The notes below the pieces were generated by a model. It was given only the letters and a program-made list of their open reading frames with translations, did no database searches and had not been told where the DNA came from. Made by a program: the position numbers and the translations under genes. DNA of 64,000 nt from Adineta ricciae (taxonomy: Eukaryota; Rotifera; Eurotatoria; Adinetida; Adinetidae), in the NCBI GenBank assembly GCA_905250025.1, contig CAJNOJ010000283.1, forward strand, positions 62,001 to 126,000, given 5' to 3'. Positions 1-12,751 of this stretch are shown here, piece by piece; within the stretch, counting starts at the first letter, position 1, and every line of letters starts with the position of its first letter.

Positions 1-866
1 GTGAAGGACCTGCTTGGCGTGTGTATACTTCTACTTCGGGTTCAATATCCCAAGTGAGTCGGTTAGTGGATAACAACATCACAAAACAAAACATGATTGA
101 ACTTCTTTCATAAACATTCGTTTTATATATATAATAGACAATGTCTTTCTTCTTTTTTTATTTTCGCTTTTGTTTTTGACATTAGTGCGTGTCGACTAAG
201 TCGATTGAAGCCGCAAGGATATCATTTTTTCTAACTGCATACATATATATATCATCAGACGATGCCGATAAAATGAAGAAGAATGCAGGTGCGTCTATGA
301 GACATATACGAGACTCATTCATCACTAGCATCAGTCGTCGATTACCAGTGTCTCTTTTTTTTTGTTCTCTTGAGCTTTTACAATGTCCAATTCAACAAAT
401 TCATTCGTTGCTAATTCTTTTTCGACAAGCATTATTGCAATTACACTAATAGCAGTTCTTATAACAGAGTGTAAAAGTAGTGAAAAAAGACGCAAGCTGC
501 TACTAGTACTACTACTATTACAATGTCTCTTGTCTCGATCGGTCGGTATAGACTTACACGCACAACATATTACTAAGTGACTCATAATCCCATTCGTTCC
601 GTTACTCAAGACAAATTACACTTGTTGGATCACGTCTATACGCAGACATTTTCATACTTTTCAATATTTTGCCGGCCGACACGGATTCGACTTTTTTCTT
701 GAACGGATTTGCAGATGAGTGTATTCCAACTCTAATCACACTTGTTCTAGGTGGAATTCGGTGAACTCCATCTATTTCGAAAAATATATTCCAGGAAATA
801 TTTTTCCTTAGTCATAAAAGATGAAAAAACTTGCAAAAAAAGCATTAAACTTTCAGAAAAACACGC
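1..866. other. Region before the first gap, with a possible cut-off minus-strand ORF
   Basis: No complete gene is visible. On the minus strand an ATG at position 79 opens a frame that runs off the left edge after 26 codons and reads like protein (residues such as LTWDIEPEVEVY). It could be the start of a gene lying mostly outside the window, but it is too short to assign. The rest is AT-rich with scattered short frames whose starts are mostly not ATG. Confidence 0.3.
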
Positions 867-903
867 NNNNNNNNNNNNNNNNNNNNNNNNNNNNNNNNNN
901 NNN
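867..903. other. Assembly gap of 37 N
   Basis: A run of 37 unknown bases. The inverted repeat arm 904-1014 begins at the first known base after it, so the gap may sit inside a palindrome that could not be assembled. Confidence 0.95.
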
Positions 904-1578
904 TGTTGTATGATTGATTAGCACCTTCCTCCACTTGCTTCAACTTAATGCTGAACTAGACCTTGTTTTTTTTCTTTACTCGTTCAACAGCTCTACATTC
1001 ACTTAATCTCATACAATTCGACACCCTGCTGCGAATAAGACACGTATCTTCGAGCGGTGCTCATCGTCTGTCGTGTGTACATCGTTGGTAAAGCTAATTT
1101 ATTATCCTGACAAACTTATATACAGGTGTCGTCGTGCTGCTTATCAGATCATCAACATTCTGTCAGAACAAATGAACTTTTCCAGAGAACAAATTCTTCT
1201 GTCCTTTCTCCTCTCTCGCTCTCTCTCTCGCTCTGCTTTTCTCCTTTTTGTGCGTGCTTCTGTTCAAATGTGTGTGTGTGTATATATGCACTAATTGCTA
1301 TTGTTCGAACGAGTTCAATGTTCAGTGAGGAAAATGATGGTGTAGGAGATCTATCCTTTCTTCTTCTTTTAATGATCTATACGCGTGCATTGTGTCAGAT
1401 AGCATCATAAGATTAGCGCACAGATCAAGGTACGATTTTCTCCTAATCAATAGTGCACAGTTGTCGGGTATGAGATTAAGTGAATGTAGATCTGTTGAAC
1501 GAGTAAAGAAAAAAAACAAGGTCTACTTCATCATTAAGTTGAAGCAAGTGGAGTAAGGTGCTAATCAATCATACAACA
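904..1578. repeat. Inverted repeat, two 111-bp arms around a 453-bp spacer
   Basis: Arm 904-1014 is the reverse complement of arm 1468-1578, with 4 differences that I counted by eye over 111 bases. The left arm touches the N gap, so its true length may be greater. The right arm ends 66 bp before the ATG of the cadherin-like gene. The spacer 1015-1467 shows no match between its ends and no convincing gene. I see no target-site duplication or transposase. It could be a true palindrome, a mobile-element remnant, or the second haplotype joined in reverse. Confidence 0.85.
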
Positions 1579-1644
1579 GATAACTAAGCCTCCTGTAGAC
1601 ATTGTACGTTCAAAGAATCAGATGAACCATTTGCTTCATTTTAG

Positions 1645-3538
1645 ATGATTCTCTTCTATTTGTTTTTATTTATCTCCTCAACGAATGGAATATTTCTTTT
1701 CTTCGAGCGTGATTCCTACGAATTCTTCATTTCGGAATCTGCACCAATCAATACTAAAATCGGTTCGATTCAAGCTACATCCTCCTCGTCACTATCAATT
1801 CGTTATGAACTGTATGGTGATATAAACAAAACATTTTATCTTAACTCAACAACTGGAATTTTGACTCTATCGAATACGCTTGATTATGAAACAATTTCAA
1901 TTTATAAATTAACTATCGAAGCACGAGCATTGTCGTCCACAGTTGCTCCATCGTTCAGCGAAATTGTTATCCATGTTCTCAATACAAATGATAATCCACC
2001 AGATATAAATGTCATGTTTTATCCATCAGTTTTAACTGAAGAAAACGTCATCAAATATGATTTAAATAGCAATTCAACACCATTAGCAACGATCAATATT
2101 AAAGATTTAGATGAGTCAACAAATAATTTAACATTATTTATTAATGATACTCAACATTTTCAACTTCAATTTGTTCGTCAAAGTAAAAATGGTTTGATCA
2201 CCGAATCGATTTATATCCTATCAACAAGAAACAATCCGCATTTACTGAAGAAAGATCACTATTATTTATCATTATATTCATGTGACAATGACCAACCATC
2301 CTTGTGGACAAATCGAACGTACGAGTTTCATTTAAAACCCAATGAAAATCTTTGTCAGTTCAATCAAACGCATTACATCATTGACATCAAGGAAAATCTT
2401 CCTAATCGAACATTAATATTACCTCGACTGACGAATCAATTCTGTCAAACAATGGTCCATTCAATCGACGATACAAAAAACTTCTTTATTCAACCTCGCA
2501 CAGGAGATTTATACACATCAACAATGTTCGATCGAGAAGAACAGAGTATTTATCGTTTGAATCTCCAAGCTGTTGATCAATTTAATAAAACAATGAAGGC
2601 AATTTTAACTGTTCGAATTCTCGATGAATATGGTCATATTCCATTTTTATCATTGAAAAAGTTACGATTAAATCGAGGAGAATTCTCGTCCATCGATTTA
2701 TTCAATTCGACATATTGTCATTATCAAACAATGGTTTATAATTACTTTCAATTATTATCCAATTGTACACTGAAGAAACTTTCCTTACCCGTTCAAGGAA
2801 AATATCTTTTCTCAATTCAACTCAATCAGAAATACAATTATGAAGATACTTTTCTATTAGAATTAACATCAGATTCCAATGAAACGATCTTCTCGAATTT
2901 AGTCCAATCACAATGGATGATTATTATACCGATTATCCTCAGCATATTTCTAATTCTATTATTAATTATTTGTGCAGCGATGATCATTCGAAGACAAAGA
3001 TATAAAAAACAGGTTTGCCCTTCATTTATAATCCTTCCGGTTTAGCCTTTTCTTCTCTAATCTTTCTAGAAATCGTCATCAACTTTATCCAACAGTGAAG
3101 AAAATGTTCATAATAGTAAGTAGTGCATTTCAAGTCACTGAACTAGAAAAAGGAATAATCTCTTCTTCTGTCAGCTTTTCTCTTACATCATGAACGTTTT
3201 CTTTGTCTTCTTTAGAATATGATGCAATTTCAACTTTATCCAAACTGAAAGTACACGACGATCATCAATTATCTCCATCGCCAATAAGTACAGCTTTATA
3301 CATCGTGCAAAAATCATCGTCGTCAAGTCCGATTCGTGATGATGAAGGTTATTCAGGTAGTTCGGATGTATCCGAAAATCCTCTTTCAATGGAAACAACA
3401 ATCATTACGGCCAATCAACTAGTTGAACAATATCGTATACATGAATTTCGGGCTCATCAGATGATGTCACCTTCTAATGATGATGCACCTAAGCGGTTGA
3501 GTACATCGTGTGTTTCAGCTGATGTGTCATTTGTATAA
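1645..3538 (+). CDS. Cadherin-like single-pass membrane protein
   Basis: Three exons, 1645-3012, 3070-3115 and 3216-3538, give 578 residues. A hydrophobic start (MILFYLFLFISSTNG) looks like a signal peptide. Cadherin-repeat marks follow: TTGILTLSNTLDYE, then NTNDNPPD (the DxNDNxP calcium motif), then FDREEQSIYRLNLQAVD in a later repeat. A transmembrane helix lies near the end of exon 1 (WMIIIPIILSIFLILLLIIC), followed by basic residues and a serine-rich tail of about 140 residues. With roughly 430 extracellular residues it is much shorter than classical cadherins and nearer to a reduced protocadherin or a fragment of one. I see no catenin-binding motif in the tail. Both introns are under 101 bp. 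A likely poly(A) signal is at 3582. Role inferred: calcium-dependent adhesion at the cell surface. Confidence 0.8.
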
Positions 3539-5033
3539 CTTTTTTTTTTATATATATAGAAACATATTGTTGGTTTTTTTAAATAAATGAATTCCTCAAA
3601 GGAATATAATTAGATGAATGACCTATAGAAAGGATAAGAAACTAAATAGAATGATGTAATCGATTTTATTCGAGCAAAGATCAAAGTAATTAGTTGAAGT
3701 GAGCGTTACACAAAGTAACGAGTCATATTATTAAATGCACATCGCAAATGATTTTACCAAATGGATGCGTAGTCATATTAAAGCGAAATTCAATATTTCA
3801 ATGCTCATAATTCACGAGCAGATGAATTTTATGTGTTACCATTTGGTCTATCTTTTTAGATAATAACTTCTCAGACTAAACAATGAAACCATATTGGCTA
3901 TTAAACCGTGTAACCAATCAATGAATCGAAGAAGAAAACTATTGAGATATATGATGAAAATTATGACGAAAATAGCCCATTGGTCATTTCATTGATTGCT
4001 CAATATGTTTGCTGACTGCACACGAAGGAAGTCAATGTTATATATATCATCATGAAAATCAAATGATAATCATCAAGAAAGATTGTTATTGTGGGAATTT
4101 TCATTTCAACTCAAATTATGCTCTCAAAAAAAAAAACAATTAGAGCAACATAGAAAAAGAAAACACACGCATACAACAATTGACACAACAAACATCCAGA
4201 AAACAAAGCTTTCTTCACATCATGTTTCGAAACATAGAAAAGACAGGAAAATATTTCTGTGCGCGACTTACATTAATCTGCATTGGAAAACAAAGAATCC
4301 AAAGCGCATCTAAATCAGAAAAGAGAAAGAAAAACGACACACAAACCAGACAAAAAGAGACTCAATTCAATAATAAATAGGAGATGATAAAGAGTTTTGA
4401 AAACGAGTAGAGAAGGATATCATATACAAAGACGAAAAACGAAAATGAATCGCTGCACATTTATAATGATGATTCATGATTCTATCAGTTGCACAAAAGG
4501 AAACACATACGACATATATGTGAGCAATGGGTGAGGGTGTGTTCGGTGGAAAGTACTTAACTCAATATCATGACAAAAGAGAAAACAAATAAACAAAACA
4601 TTGCAGCTACATATCTACTGTGTGTGCCGGCACTCATCGATTTACAAAAACAAGAATAACAACGAATTGGTTACGTTTTTCTTTTATTGCATAGCTGCTC
4701 GACGTAGAAAAAGAAAACGAAAGTTGATTTTGGGTATAAAACAGAAAATCGAAACGAACAAAACTCATCTTTTGCATCAGTGTGTATATGTATGTGTTGC
4801 TCATTAACAACAAAAACAAAAAATAGATATTTATATGTATATATGACAATGATCGCGCGGGTACACACAAGAAGGAAACAAAAGAAACGATGGCACACAC
4901 ACACACACGCACACACAAATATATATGTCCAAGCAAAAAAGAAAAATCGAGATTTTCGATGTCATGAGAGAAAATACACGCATATGAACCAATACTTTGC
5001 TGATTCGAATAATTAAATGTCGACTGATGATTA
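3539..5033. other. Intergenic region between converging genes
   Basis: This holds the 3' ends of the cadherin-like gene (AATAAA at 3582-3587) and of liprin-alpha. It is low-complexity A-rich sequence with an AC-rich microsatellite near 4893-4917. Short frames on both strands here have no family resemblance or splice support. Confidence 0.7.
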
Positions 5034-8000
5034 TTAGATCTCATCTACGGTTGTTATATGAGATGAATCATTTCCATTTGGATGTACGGTATCACCATTA
5101 GTTATTTTCGATTTGAGTTTTCGAGAGAATAAGGATGGATGACGTTTGATTTTTGTTTGATCGTTCTAAATAGAAGAAAATCAATTCTATAACATCATAT
5201 TCATCACCAGACACTAAATTAGTTTAGTTCTTTTACGAATGTAAAACTAACAATAGTATATATAGATACTTTCTAACTACGAAGAAAGAATTACATACAA
5301 CATTATTTCATTTACCCCTCTGTCATGACTGTCTATCAAGCTGAAAATATCCAAATATTATTCATTCAATTCAGTACTATTTCGACTTACTTCATCCATC
5401 TTCCGATCTGTGCCATTAGCAAGTAGTAGGCGAAACTCTCGTTCTAGAATCTGACGCGTCTAAAATAAACAAATCAATGAGAGAAAAAAAAGTTCAAATT
5501 CATTTCTATTTACCATTGCTTGTTGACTGGGTATTTGCAATGCTAATGCTAATGTATTATAATCGAATGTCTCATCCAGTGCAATTAAACCACCATGAAT
5601 ACCAGTTTCCGTTAGATTATTTGCATATTCTTTCAAACCATTAATAGTTGATAACCATTGAATAATTCGTTCATTGGTCCACATCAACACATCTTGATTT
5701 TCATTCAAAGATTCTTCTCGTCTTCGATCGAGTTCTTTCTTATCATAATTAACTCGTTTTAGTACCATGATACCATAATGAAAACTTGTTCTAAATAAAG
5801 GAAACGATCAAGATTTGTTTTTCTTTTTTCAATAGTGGTCTGCTTACCGATGGAAACTGTCAACCATTTTCAATTGTTTACTTAAATCTTTTTTACTTAG
5901 ATGCTCGAGCATACGTGCATCAACAAGACATTCCATGAAATAGGATCGATACTGTGGCAAGCCAAGACTTGGCAACCATTCATTTCCAATCCATTCATGA
6001 TCCATTTCTCCGAATGCTAATGACTTGAAAAGAAAACGAATGCGAATGAAGGATAAATCATCATGAATGAAAGAATATTTACAGTAACGGATGTTCGTGG
6101 TCCGTCTGGTGATGTTAAATTCAATATTTCTTGTATAGCTAATCGAAGTTTAAGTCGATGTAGTGGATTACTAATACCAATTTGACGTTGAATTTCTTCT
6201 TCATTTAATTCGGACATAATTGCACCTGATTTTACATTGGCACGACATGCTGCAACGTACCATGCTGGCATTTTGACCCATAACTACTCGAGAGAAAGAA
6301 TGAACAGATGAGCTCAGTTTTCGTTTGTCAAAACATACTTCAAGCCAAGCGACTACGGTGGCTCCGTCCCACGTTGGAAATGGATGATTGTTCTGAATGG
6401 CATCTTCAAGTAATTCTTGTCTAAGAATACAAAAGTTCACTTTCTCTAAATCTGTTTTGTCGTAAGAACATACTTTTTCTTTATTCGGCGATCGAATTCT
6501 GTTTTTCCTAAACTAAGCAATGTACCGGTAGTAGAATCATTCATTTCATTATGCCCAGCACTATCTGCAGGTACGGATGAAGCTAAAACAGAGGAGATTA
6601 AGGTATGACAAATATTATTCTACGGTTTAGTATACCTCGTGTAGTGTACGGTGATGGATAATGTTGTTGATAGGATGATACTGGTTGATGGATACTTTCG
6701 TGCATTGGTTTATTATCCATTGAACCAGGCTTTCGCGTGAATAACCGACCGAGAGAATTTCGAATACCCTTCTTCTTTTGCTGTTGTTGATTTCGTGCAT
6801 AAATGCTGTTGTCATCGCCTGACGTGGAATTTTGGGAGCTTATCGGACTTGGAGAGTCTTGATGAGTGATCGACGGTATAGATGTAGGTTGAGCCACGGA
6901 CGGATTAGGACTAAAAGAGATCGGAATTGACATGAACGTAGAGAAGCAAGGTTTAAGGTTGAACTTACTAATAATGCCTCGTATTATCGTCAACATGCTG
7001 TAAATGTGTTCTTGATGGGTTGGTGCTCATTCGGTACTGATTTTGAATACTTGATGATGAATGATAATTGTGATGTGGTGTTGCTGTTCGAATGTTAGTT
7101 GTCACTCGTGGGGGAGTTATCGGCGGGCTGGATTCACATTTTAAGTACCGTGTCGGTGTTCCGTAGTCATTTCGAAAAGAAAGTGGAGATTGATGATGTA
7201 GAGCATGGTCATATTCCTAGAATATTGAACAGAATGTCGTTCTTTACGTGTTTCTTATTTCGAACTTACATTGACATTAGTTGGATCAGAACCCATATTA
7301 TATGAGTACATATGCGAAGCTGTCATACTAGGTGGAGCCTATAATACGGAGTAATGATATATTTTAAAATATCGTTCTAATTCGAATCGTTTTACCGTAT
7401 TGAATTTATATGATTTTGCATTTGCAGAGTGTGACCCTGATGATGGCAATCGTCCAGCATAGTTGCTATGTGAATTCATAGTGGTTGGTGGTGAGTTTCG
7501 TAAATAACGTTGTGATAAATGAGATTGATAATGTCCGATATTTCCATTCGACAATGCCGATGTTGGAAGTCGATGATGATGATTCATTTCATCATCATCT
7601 TCTTCTTCATCGTCATCCGGTAAGTGATAAACAGAATTTCCTACAACACGTGATTCTAATTCTTCAGCGCGTAGTTCAGCATCGACTTTTTCCGCTTGTA
7701 TCATTCGAATTTCATTATTAATAGCATCGAGTTGTTCTTGCAAAACAAGTGCTAATGTTTGAGCATCATTATGTGTCGATTCATGAGGAATTGTTCCGTT
7801 ATTTATTGTCACCGGATGATGATGTTGATACAAAGAATCCTCATCATCAGTTGTTAATTCCACATCAGATGATTCAAAAGCTAGACGAACGTCATTGATG
7901 ACTTGTGCTTGATCAATCGTGTCCCAGTCTGCTTCGGATGGCTAAACAAGTCAGTTTTGAATAAATTGCAATCGAAATAAAAAGGAAATTACCTTAAAGA

Positions 8001-11000
8001 TATTATCGGGCACTAAAGGTGCGTTTTTAACGACACGTGACAAGGGTGATCGTCTGTTAGAGGAATCAGTTGCATTAGTTATGAAATCCGTCGAAGAAGG
8101 AGTTGGTATTGGAATAGATTCACTAAAGAAAAATGTTTATTCGTGTAAACAACAGTTTCAATTCCTTACGTTTTTGTGGGTTGCTGTTGTTGTTGTTGTT
8201 GTTGGCTACGCTGTAATTCTTTTCGAATATTTTCCAATTCGACTTTGAGTTTCTCAATGTCTTCTATCAGTTTTGTCTGAAAGCACAAGAAATGCGATAC
8301 AAGAAACAATGAAAGATCGGTAAAATTACTCGTTCAGTTTGTACTTCATCTAATTGTTTTCTAAGTTTTTCACTCTCTTGTACAAGATGATTCTTTTCTT
8401 CCAATGTTTGCATTCGTTCATGTAAATGTGCTTGCAAACGTTCGTTCGATTCAGCTAATAATTTATCAACAGTTGCTGATAGACGAGTATTGTGTTCATC
8501 CGTAACTTTTTCACGTTGACGAGCCTTTAGAAAAAGCGATTCAAAGGAAAATCCATTGACTTTGGTATGAACGCTTAACTTACTCGTGTTAGCTCCATTT
8601 TAAGATCATCATATTCGTTCTGTAATTGATGTAATTTATCATCGTTATTTGGACTGTTGGAGTAGGTGGAAATCGATGAACCATTGAGATTAGTTGCAAT
8701 CGTAATACCATTTTGTTTGCTGGAGGGATCAGTATCGTTTTGAGATTGAAGTTTTTGTTCCAATAACTCATATTTCTCTTGAAGAGCTTGATATTTTTCT
8801 TCGGCCTAGAAATGGAAGGAAGAGAATGCACTTCAGTATTTCCGAGATATTTCCGTCTTCTGTATCACAAGCAAAAGAATTTCAATTAGCATAGCGCATT
8901 TCGATCTGATCAGTGTGAATCAATCAATTCACAAACGATCGGCTCTGAATAGGTTTGCTACAGCTCAGACATATCACGTCGTCTAATTATGTCCTTATCT
9001 GCCAAGTCGTGAGAAAAGAATACTGGCGAGATAAAATTGAACTTACATGTATAAGTTGTGTTTCTTTTGTTGCCAATTCATTTTCCAGTCGACTATTGAA
9101 TTCTGTGAGATGTGTTGTTTCTTTTTGAATATTTAAATAGCGTTTCTCCAATGTGGATATTCGCTCTTCTTGATCTTCTTTTTGTGCTTGAGATTCTTTT
9201 AAATCACGTTGATATTTATTGATTTGTTCATGTGAATGAGCGAGATCACGTTGAAATAAACATGCACGTTCTTCTAACTCCTTATTTCGATTAGTTAATT
9301 CATGAACACGTGCTCGACAAGAGATTAATTCATTACATTGACTATCCATCAGTTCTTGCATTTCGATTAATTTACCAGTTAATGAGTCTGGATCGATTGT
9401 ACCATTGGACATCGTCTAATTATCATTGATATAAAGAGAAAAAAACATGAATCCTCTTTTAGAGAACGGAAAATAATTTACTTTTAATTGATTAACATCA
9501 ATTACTTTGGCTTGTTGAGTTTCACGAACACCGGCAAGCTAAAAGAAAACCAAAGTGCAGGAAATCACTGAACATTTAGAGTCAAGGTTGATTGTTTTCT
9601 TTTCCTCCAGAGATCCAACTATAACAATCTAGATTACCTCATTTTTGGTTCGTTCAAGATCATCTTTAAGTTGAGTATTTTTTTCAATCTCTACTTTGAG
9701 TCGTTCACGAACCTATAAAAGGAAATAAAGATAAACATTTTGAAAACCGATGAGCAATGTTTACGTACTTTTTCATCTAGGGCTTTATGATGTTCAAAAA
9801 GTGATTTGAGTGCTTTGAGTACTTCAACTTCAGATGAAACACCTTGCGCTTGTCGTCGCATAACTGTCGTTCGAATTGATCTTTCATGTCGAGCAACAAG
9901 TTGTTCGAGATGTTCAAGAAGTAACTAACAACAAAAGTTCATCAACAAACGGATTATATCGAAACGAATTCAACTTACACGTGTATTGTTCCGTTCAGCT
10001 TTGAGTTCGGTAACTTCATCTTCTTTTTCCGTTAATTGTTCGCGTAGTTGTGACAGTTCACGAACCAGTGCTACGTAGTCCTTAAAAGCAAAAGACAAGC
10101 CATATGTATTATTGATCATCAATTTTTATCTTTTTTTTTCTTTTCTGAGAATAAAAGAATAGAGAACCTTATTCGAGATTAATTCATGCGTTGATGTCGA
10201 AGAAGCCAACGGAGAAGTATTTATATTCGAACTTGAGCTTAACCAAGGTAGCGGGCGTTTATATTTTTGTTGCAAATCAGTATCGGGTGAGTTGTCATAA
10301 ATAGGTTGATGTTCGATTTCGTGCAAGATGTCGAACGAATGCGAAAGAGTTGACAATGTCAACGGAAGTTTTAAATCGACTTTTTCAAGAATTTTCGGCC
10401 ATGAATTACGATAAATCGCTTGATTTTCGTGATTAAGTAGATCGAAATCATCGATATCATCAGAAACAATTGCACTATCACTACTATCTGAATTTGTCAT
10501 TGTTGTTGGGCTTGCCGCAGTTAATATTTCCTCATCGTCTTCATCATCATTGTCATTGTCATCTTGAGTAGGTGTTAAAAGTGTTTGAAGCGAGATATTA
10601 TTTTTCAAATAATCGTTCAAATTGGTTGATGAATTCATTTTCGGTAAATACCGCGATGGATTGTCAAAAAGAAATGAACTTGATTGACAGTCGATGTTCA
10701 TCATAGTTTAGCAGTTGTGTATATGTATGTATGTATGTACGTCGATTCTTCAGGTTTAATCAAACATATATGTACGTAAATACAAGTATGTATACTCGTT
10801 CGTTGGTAGAGTTAAATAATCAACGAATTGCTTCTCGTTTCTCTGCTCTGATCTTCTTTCTTTTGCTATTTATCTTTCTCTCTCTCTTTTCTTCTCTCTC
10901 TCTCTCGCTCGCTCTCTCATTCTATTACTTTCTTTTTCTTTTCAGGTTGCTTTTACTACCATACTTAAGAGAATAAATAGAAGTGAAAATTAATGTCACG

Positions 11001-12751
11001 ATGAATTGTTTATTGAAGTGGTTCAAACATCATCACGACACGCAACAAGTTGGAAATCGTGTCATCATTAAACGATCGTTGTCAGCAATTAATATGTCCT
11101 TGCATTAAACGGTTGATTTGGTGTATACGTATACCAATGTGTGAGTTGGATAGTGCTGTCGAAGAATACGAATGAAGGTCGATATCACAATCGACGTGTC
11201 GAGATGAAAGCATGCAGGCGATGCCACTTAGTATTGTCATCAATCGAAACCGACAAAAAAAAAAGAGGGGCCGAATAATAAGTAAGCAAATGCCCCAGAA
11301 ATAGATCTCATGCGTCAACAAAGACTAATATATAGCTTTTTGTTTATTGTTAAAATGACTATTGTCATTGCACTAGTGTTTCTACAATGTCAATTATATT
11401 TTAAGTCGACATGGAACAATGAAAACAGTATGTCAACCGACAGTATGACATCGATCATGTATAAACTAACATTTATTTATCTTCGATGATGTATTCCAAT
11501 TATTCATATGTTTGTTTGCTGCTAGTAAACGAGACTATAGAGTAAAGGCTTTCTTTTTTAATCTTATAACAAGTCTTTCATATAAAGCGTCACATTTCAT
11601 TTACTATATTAAATTACATCAGAATATAGGTTTGTGTGTCAATTCCCATTGATACTTATGAATATAATATTCAAGCAAACAATCAAACGATGAATAGAAT
11701 TGAGAACGAAGGAGAACACGATGAACGTAGAAAAAGAAGAAGAAAAAAGAGAAAACGAAGAGACGAACAACAATGAACAATCTCATCACTATTGTTTGAT
11801 CATCATGAGAGAACGACTATGAAATTTACGGATAAAACATCAAATGAATATATAAAACAATGATTTTTTTTTCATTATTTCTTATCCAAATAGTACTTCG
11901 AGGGTCATTCGCTGACATATGAATAATTGGTAAAACGAAAAAGTGTTAATCAGAAACAACATGGCCTTTACTATGTATCCCGATTTCTTTTTTTGATTAT
12001 ATCAGGTGTTTGTACATACGCGTCAGGTTCGGTGTGAAAAAGAAGTCAAATAAACGTTAGTTATCGTCAAGTACATCAACGTTTACTATTAATTGAGATA
12101 AATAGACAAATGTAAATGATACCTTGATCGATAGATGCGATCAAAGACGAAAAATGAAACTTCGATTTGATAAGACTTATAAATGACCAAAATAACCTTT
12201 GCGCTTACGTCAATTGCTGAGAAACGAGACATGGAAAGAGTGTAAGTAGATATCGATCTGTCATCGATCGATGACAGGTTTTTAACCACTTGTTAACTTT
12301 TTATGTTGATTGATGGAAATGTATAGCGAAGTGTTGAGTTAAATTAATCTGATTTACGAATGTTTCGATGCTCACAAACACAATCAATTGAAAAACAAGG
12401 AAAATTAATAGACAAACCTGTGGTGCATTTTGCGATAATTGCCGAAATAACACATCACGTTCTTTTTCAGTTTCAATTAATTTCTGTTGTGCCGTATTTA
12501 GTGTATCTTCGGTTTCACGTAGTCTTTCTTGTAACTAATGAGCGAAGAAAACAATCAAATGTGAATATGATACGACTTGCAATTAAATCAATTACTTTAT
12601 CACGTTCTTCAAGCATAGATACCATTAACTGTTCGATATTAGCTTCAGCTTCTTCGCCATTGTCTGATCCTGTACCATCACCATGATTGCCATTCCCACC
12701 AGTGTCTTCAGGTATGGGTGGCATAACATCACATATCATATCGGCATACAT
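5034..12751 (-). CDS. PPFIA: Liprin-alpha (PPFIA family) scaffold
   Basis: Twenty-two exons in phase give 1,289 residues; vertebrate liprin-alpha has about 1,200. Exons in transcript order: 12596-12751, 12418-12534, 9979-10080, 9769-9924, 9638-9712, 9482-9538, 9047-9415, 8584-8805, 8330-8524, 8170-8276, 7993-8122, 7396-7941, 7270-7338, 6969-7216, 6636-6910, 6474-6582, 6339-6420, 6083-6283, 5848-6023, 5514-5790, 5391-5459, 5034-5165. The N-terminal half is coiled coil with family marks such as [13 protein letters not shown]. The C-terminal half has three SAM domains, with [20 protein letters not shown] in SAM1 and [20 protein letters not shown] in SAM3. Family role: presynaptic active-zone and LAR-phosphatase scaffold, in the cytoplasm. 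The last residues are TVDEI, not the PDZ-binding YSC end of vertebrate liprin-alpha. Intron 2 is 2.3 kb and holds a candidate alternative first exon. Confidence 0.95.
10168..10704 (-). CDS. Candidate alternative first exon of liprin-alpha
   Basis: Inside the 2.3-kb second intron, an open frame starts with two ATGs (10704) and runs 179 codons to a GT donor after lysine at 10168. It ends in phase 0, exactly the phase in which exon 9979-10080 begins. Splicing there would give a liprin isoform whose first 91 residues (exons 1-2) are replaced by 179 mostly disordered residues, with an acidic stretch of D and E and a serine/threonine-rich part. No known domain is recognised. It could instead be a chance frame. 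The length, the ATG, the matching phase and the donor together favour a real alternative promoter. Confidence 0.5.

Noticed and set aside
1..60. tRNA-like B-box string (GGTTCAATATCC)
   Set aside because: No matching A box or cloverleaf around it.
1073..1410. Two + strand frames in the inverted-repeat spacer
   Set aside because: They overlap each other in different frames, are rich in simple CT and TG runs, and show no domain.
4083..5044. Several overlapping frames on both strands
   Set aside because: Low-complexity, K/T- or F/V-rich translations of A-rich and AC-repeat DNA between two converging genes.
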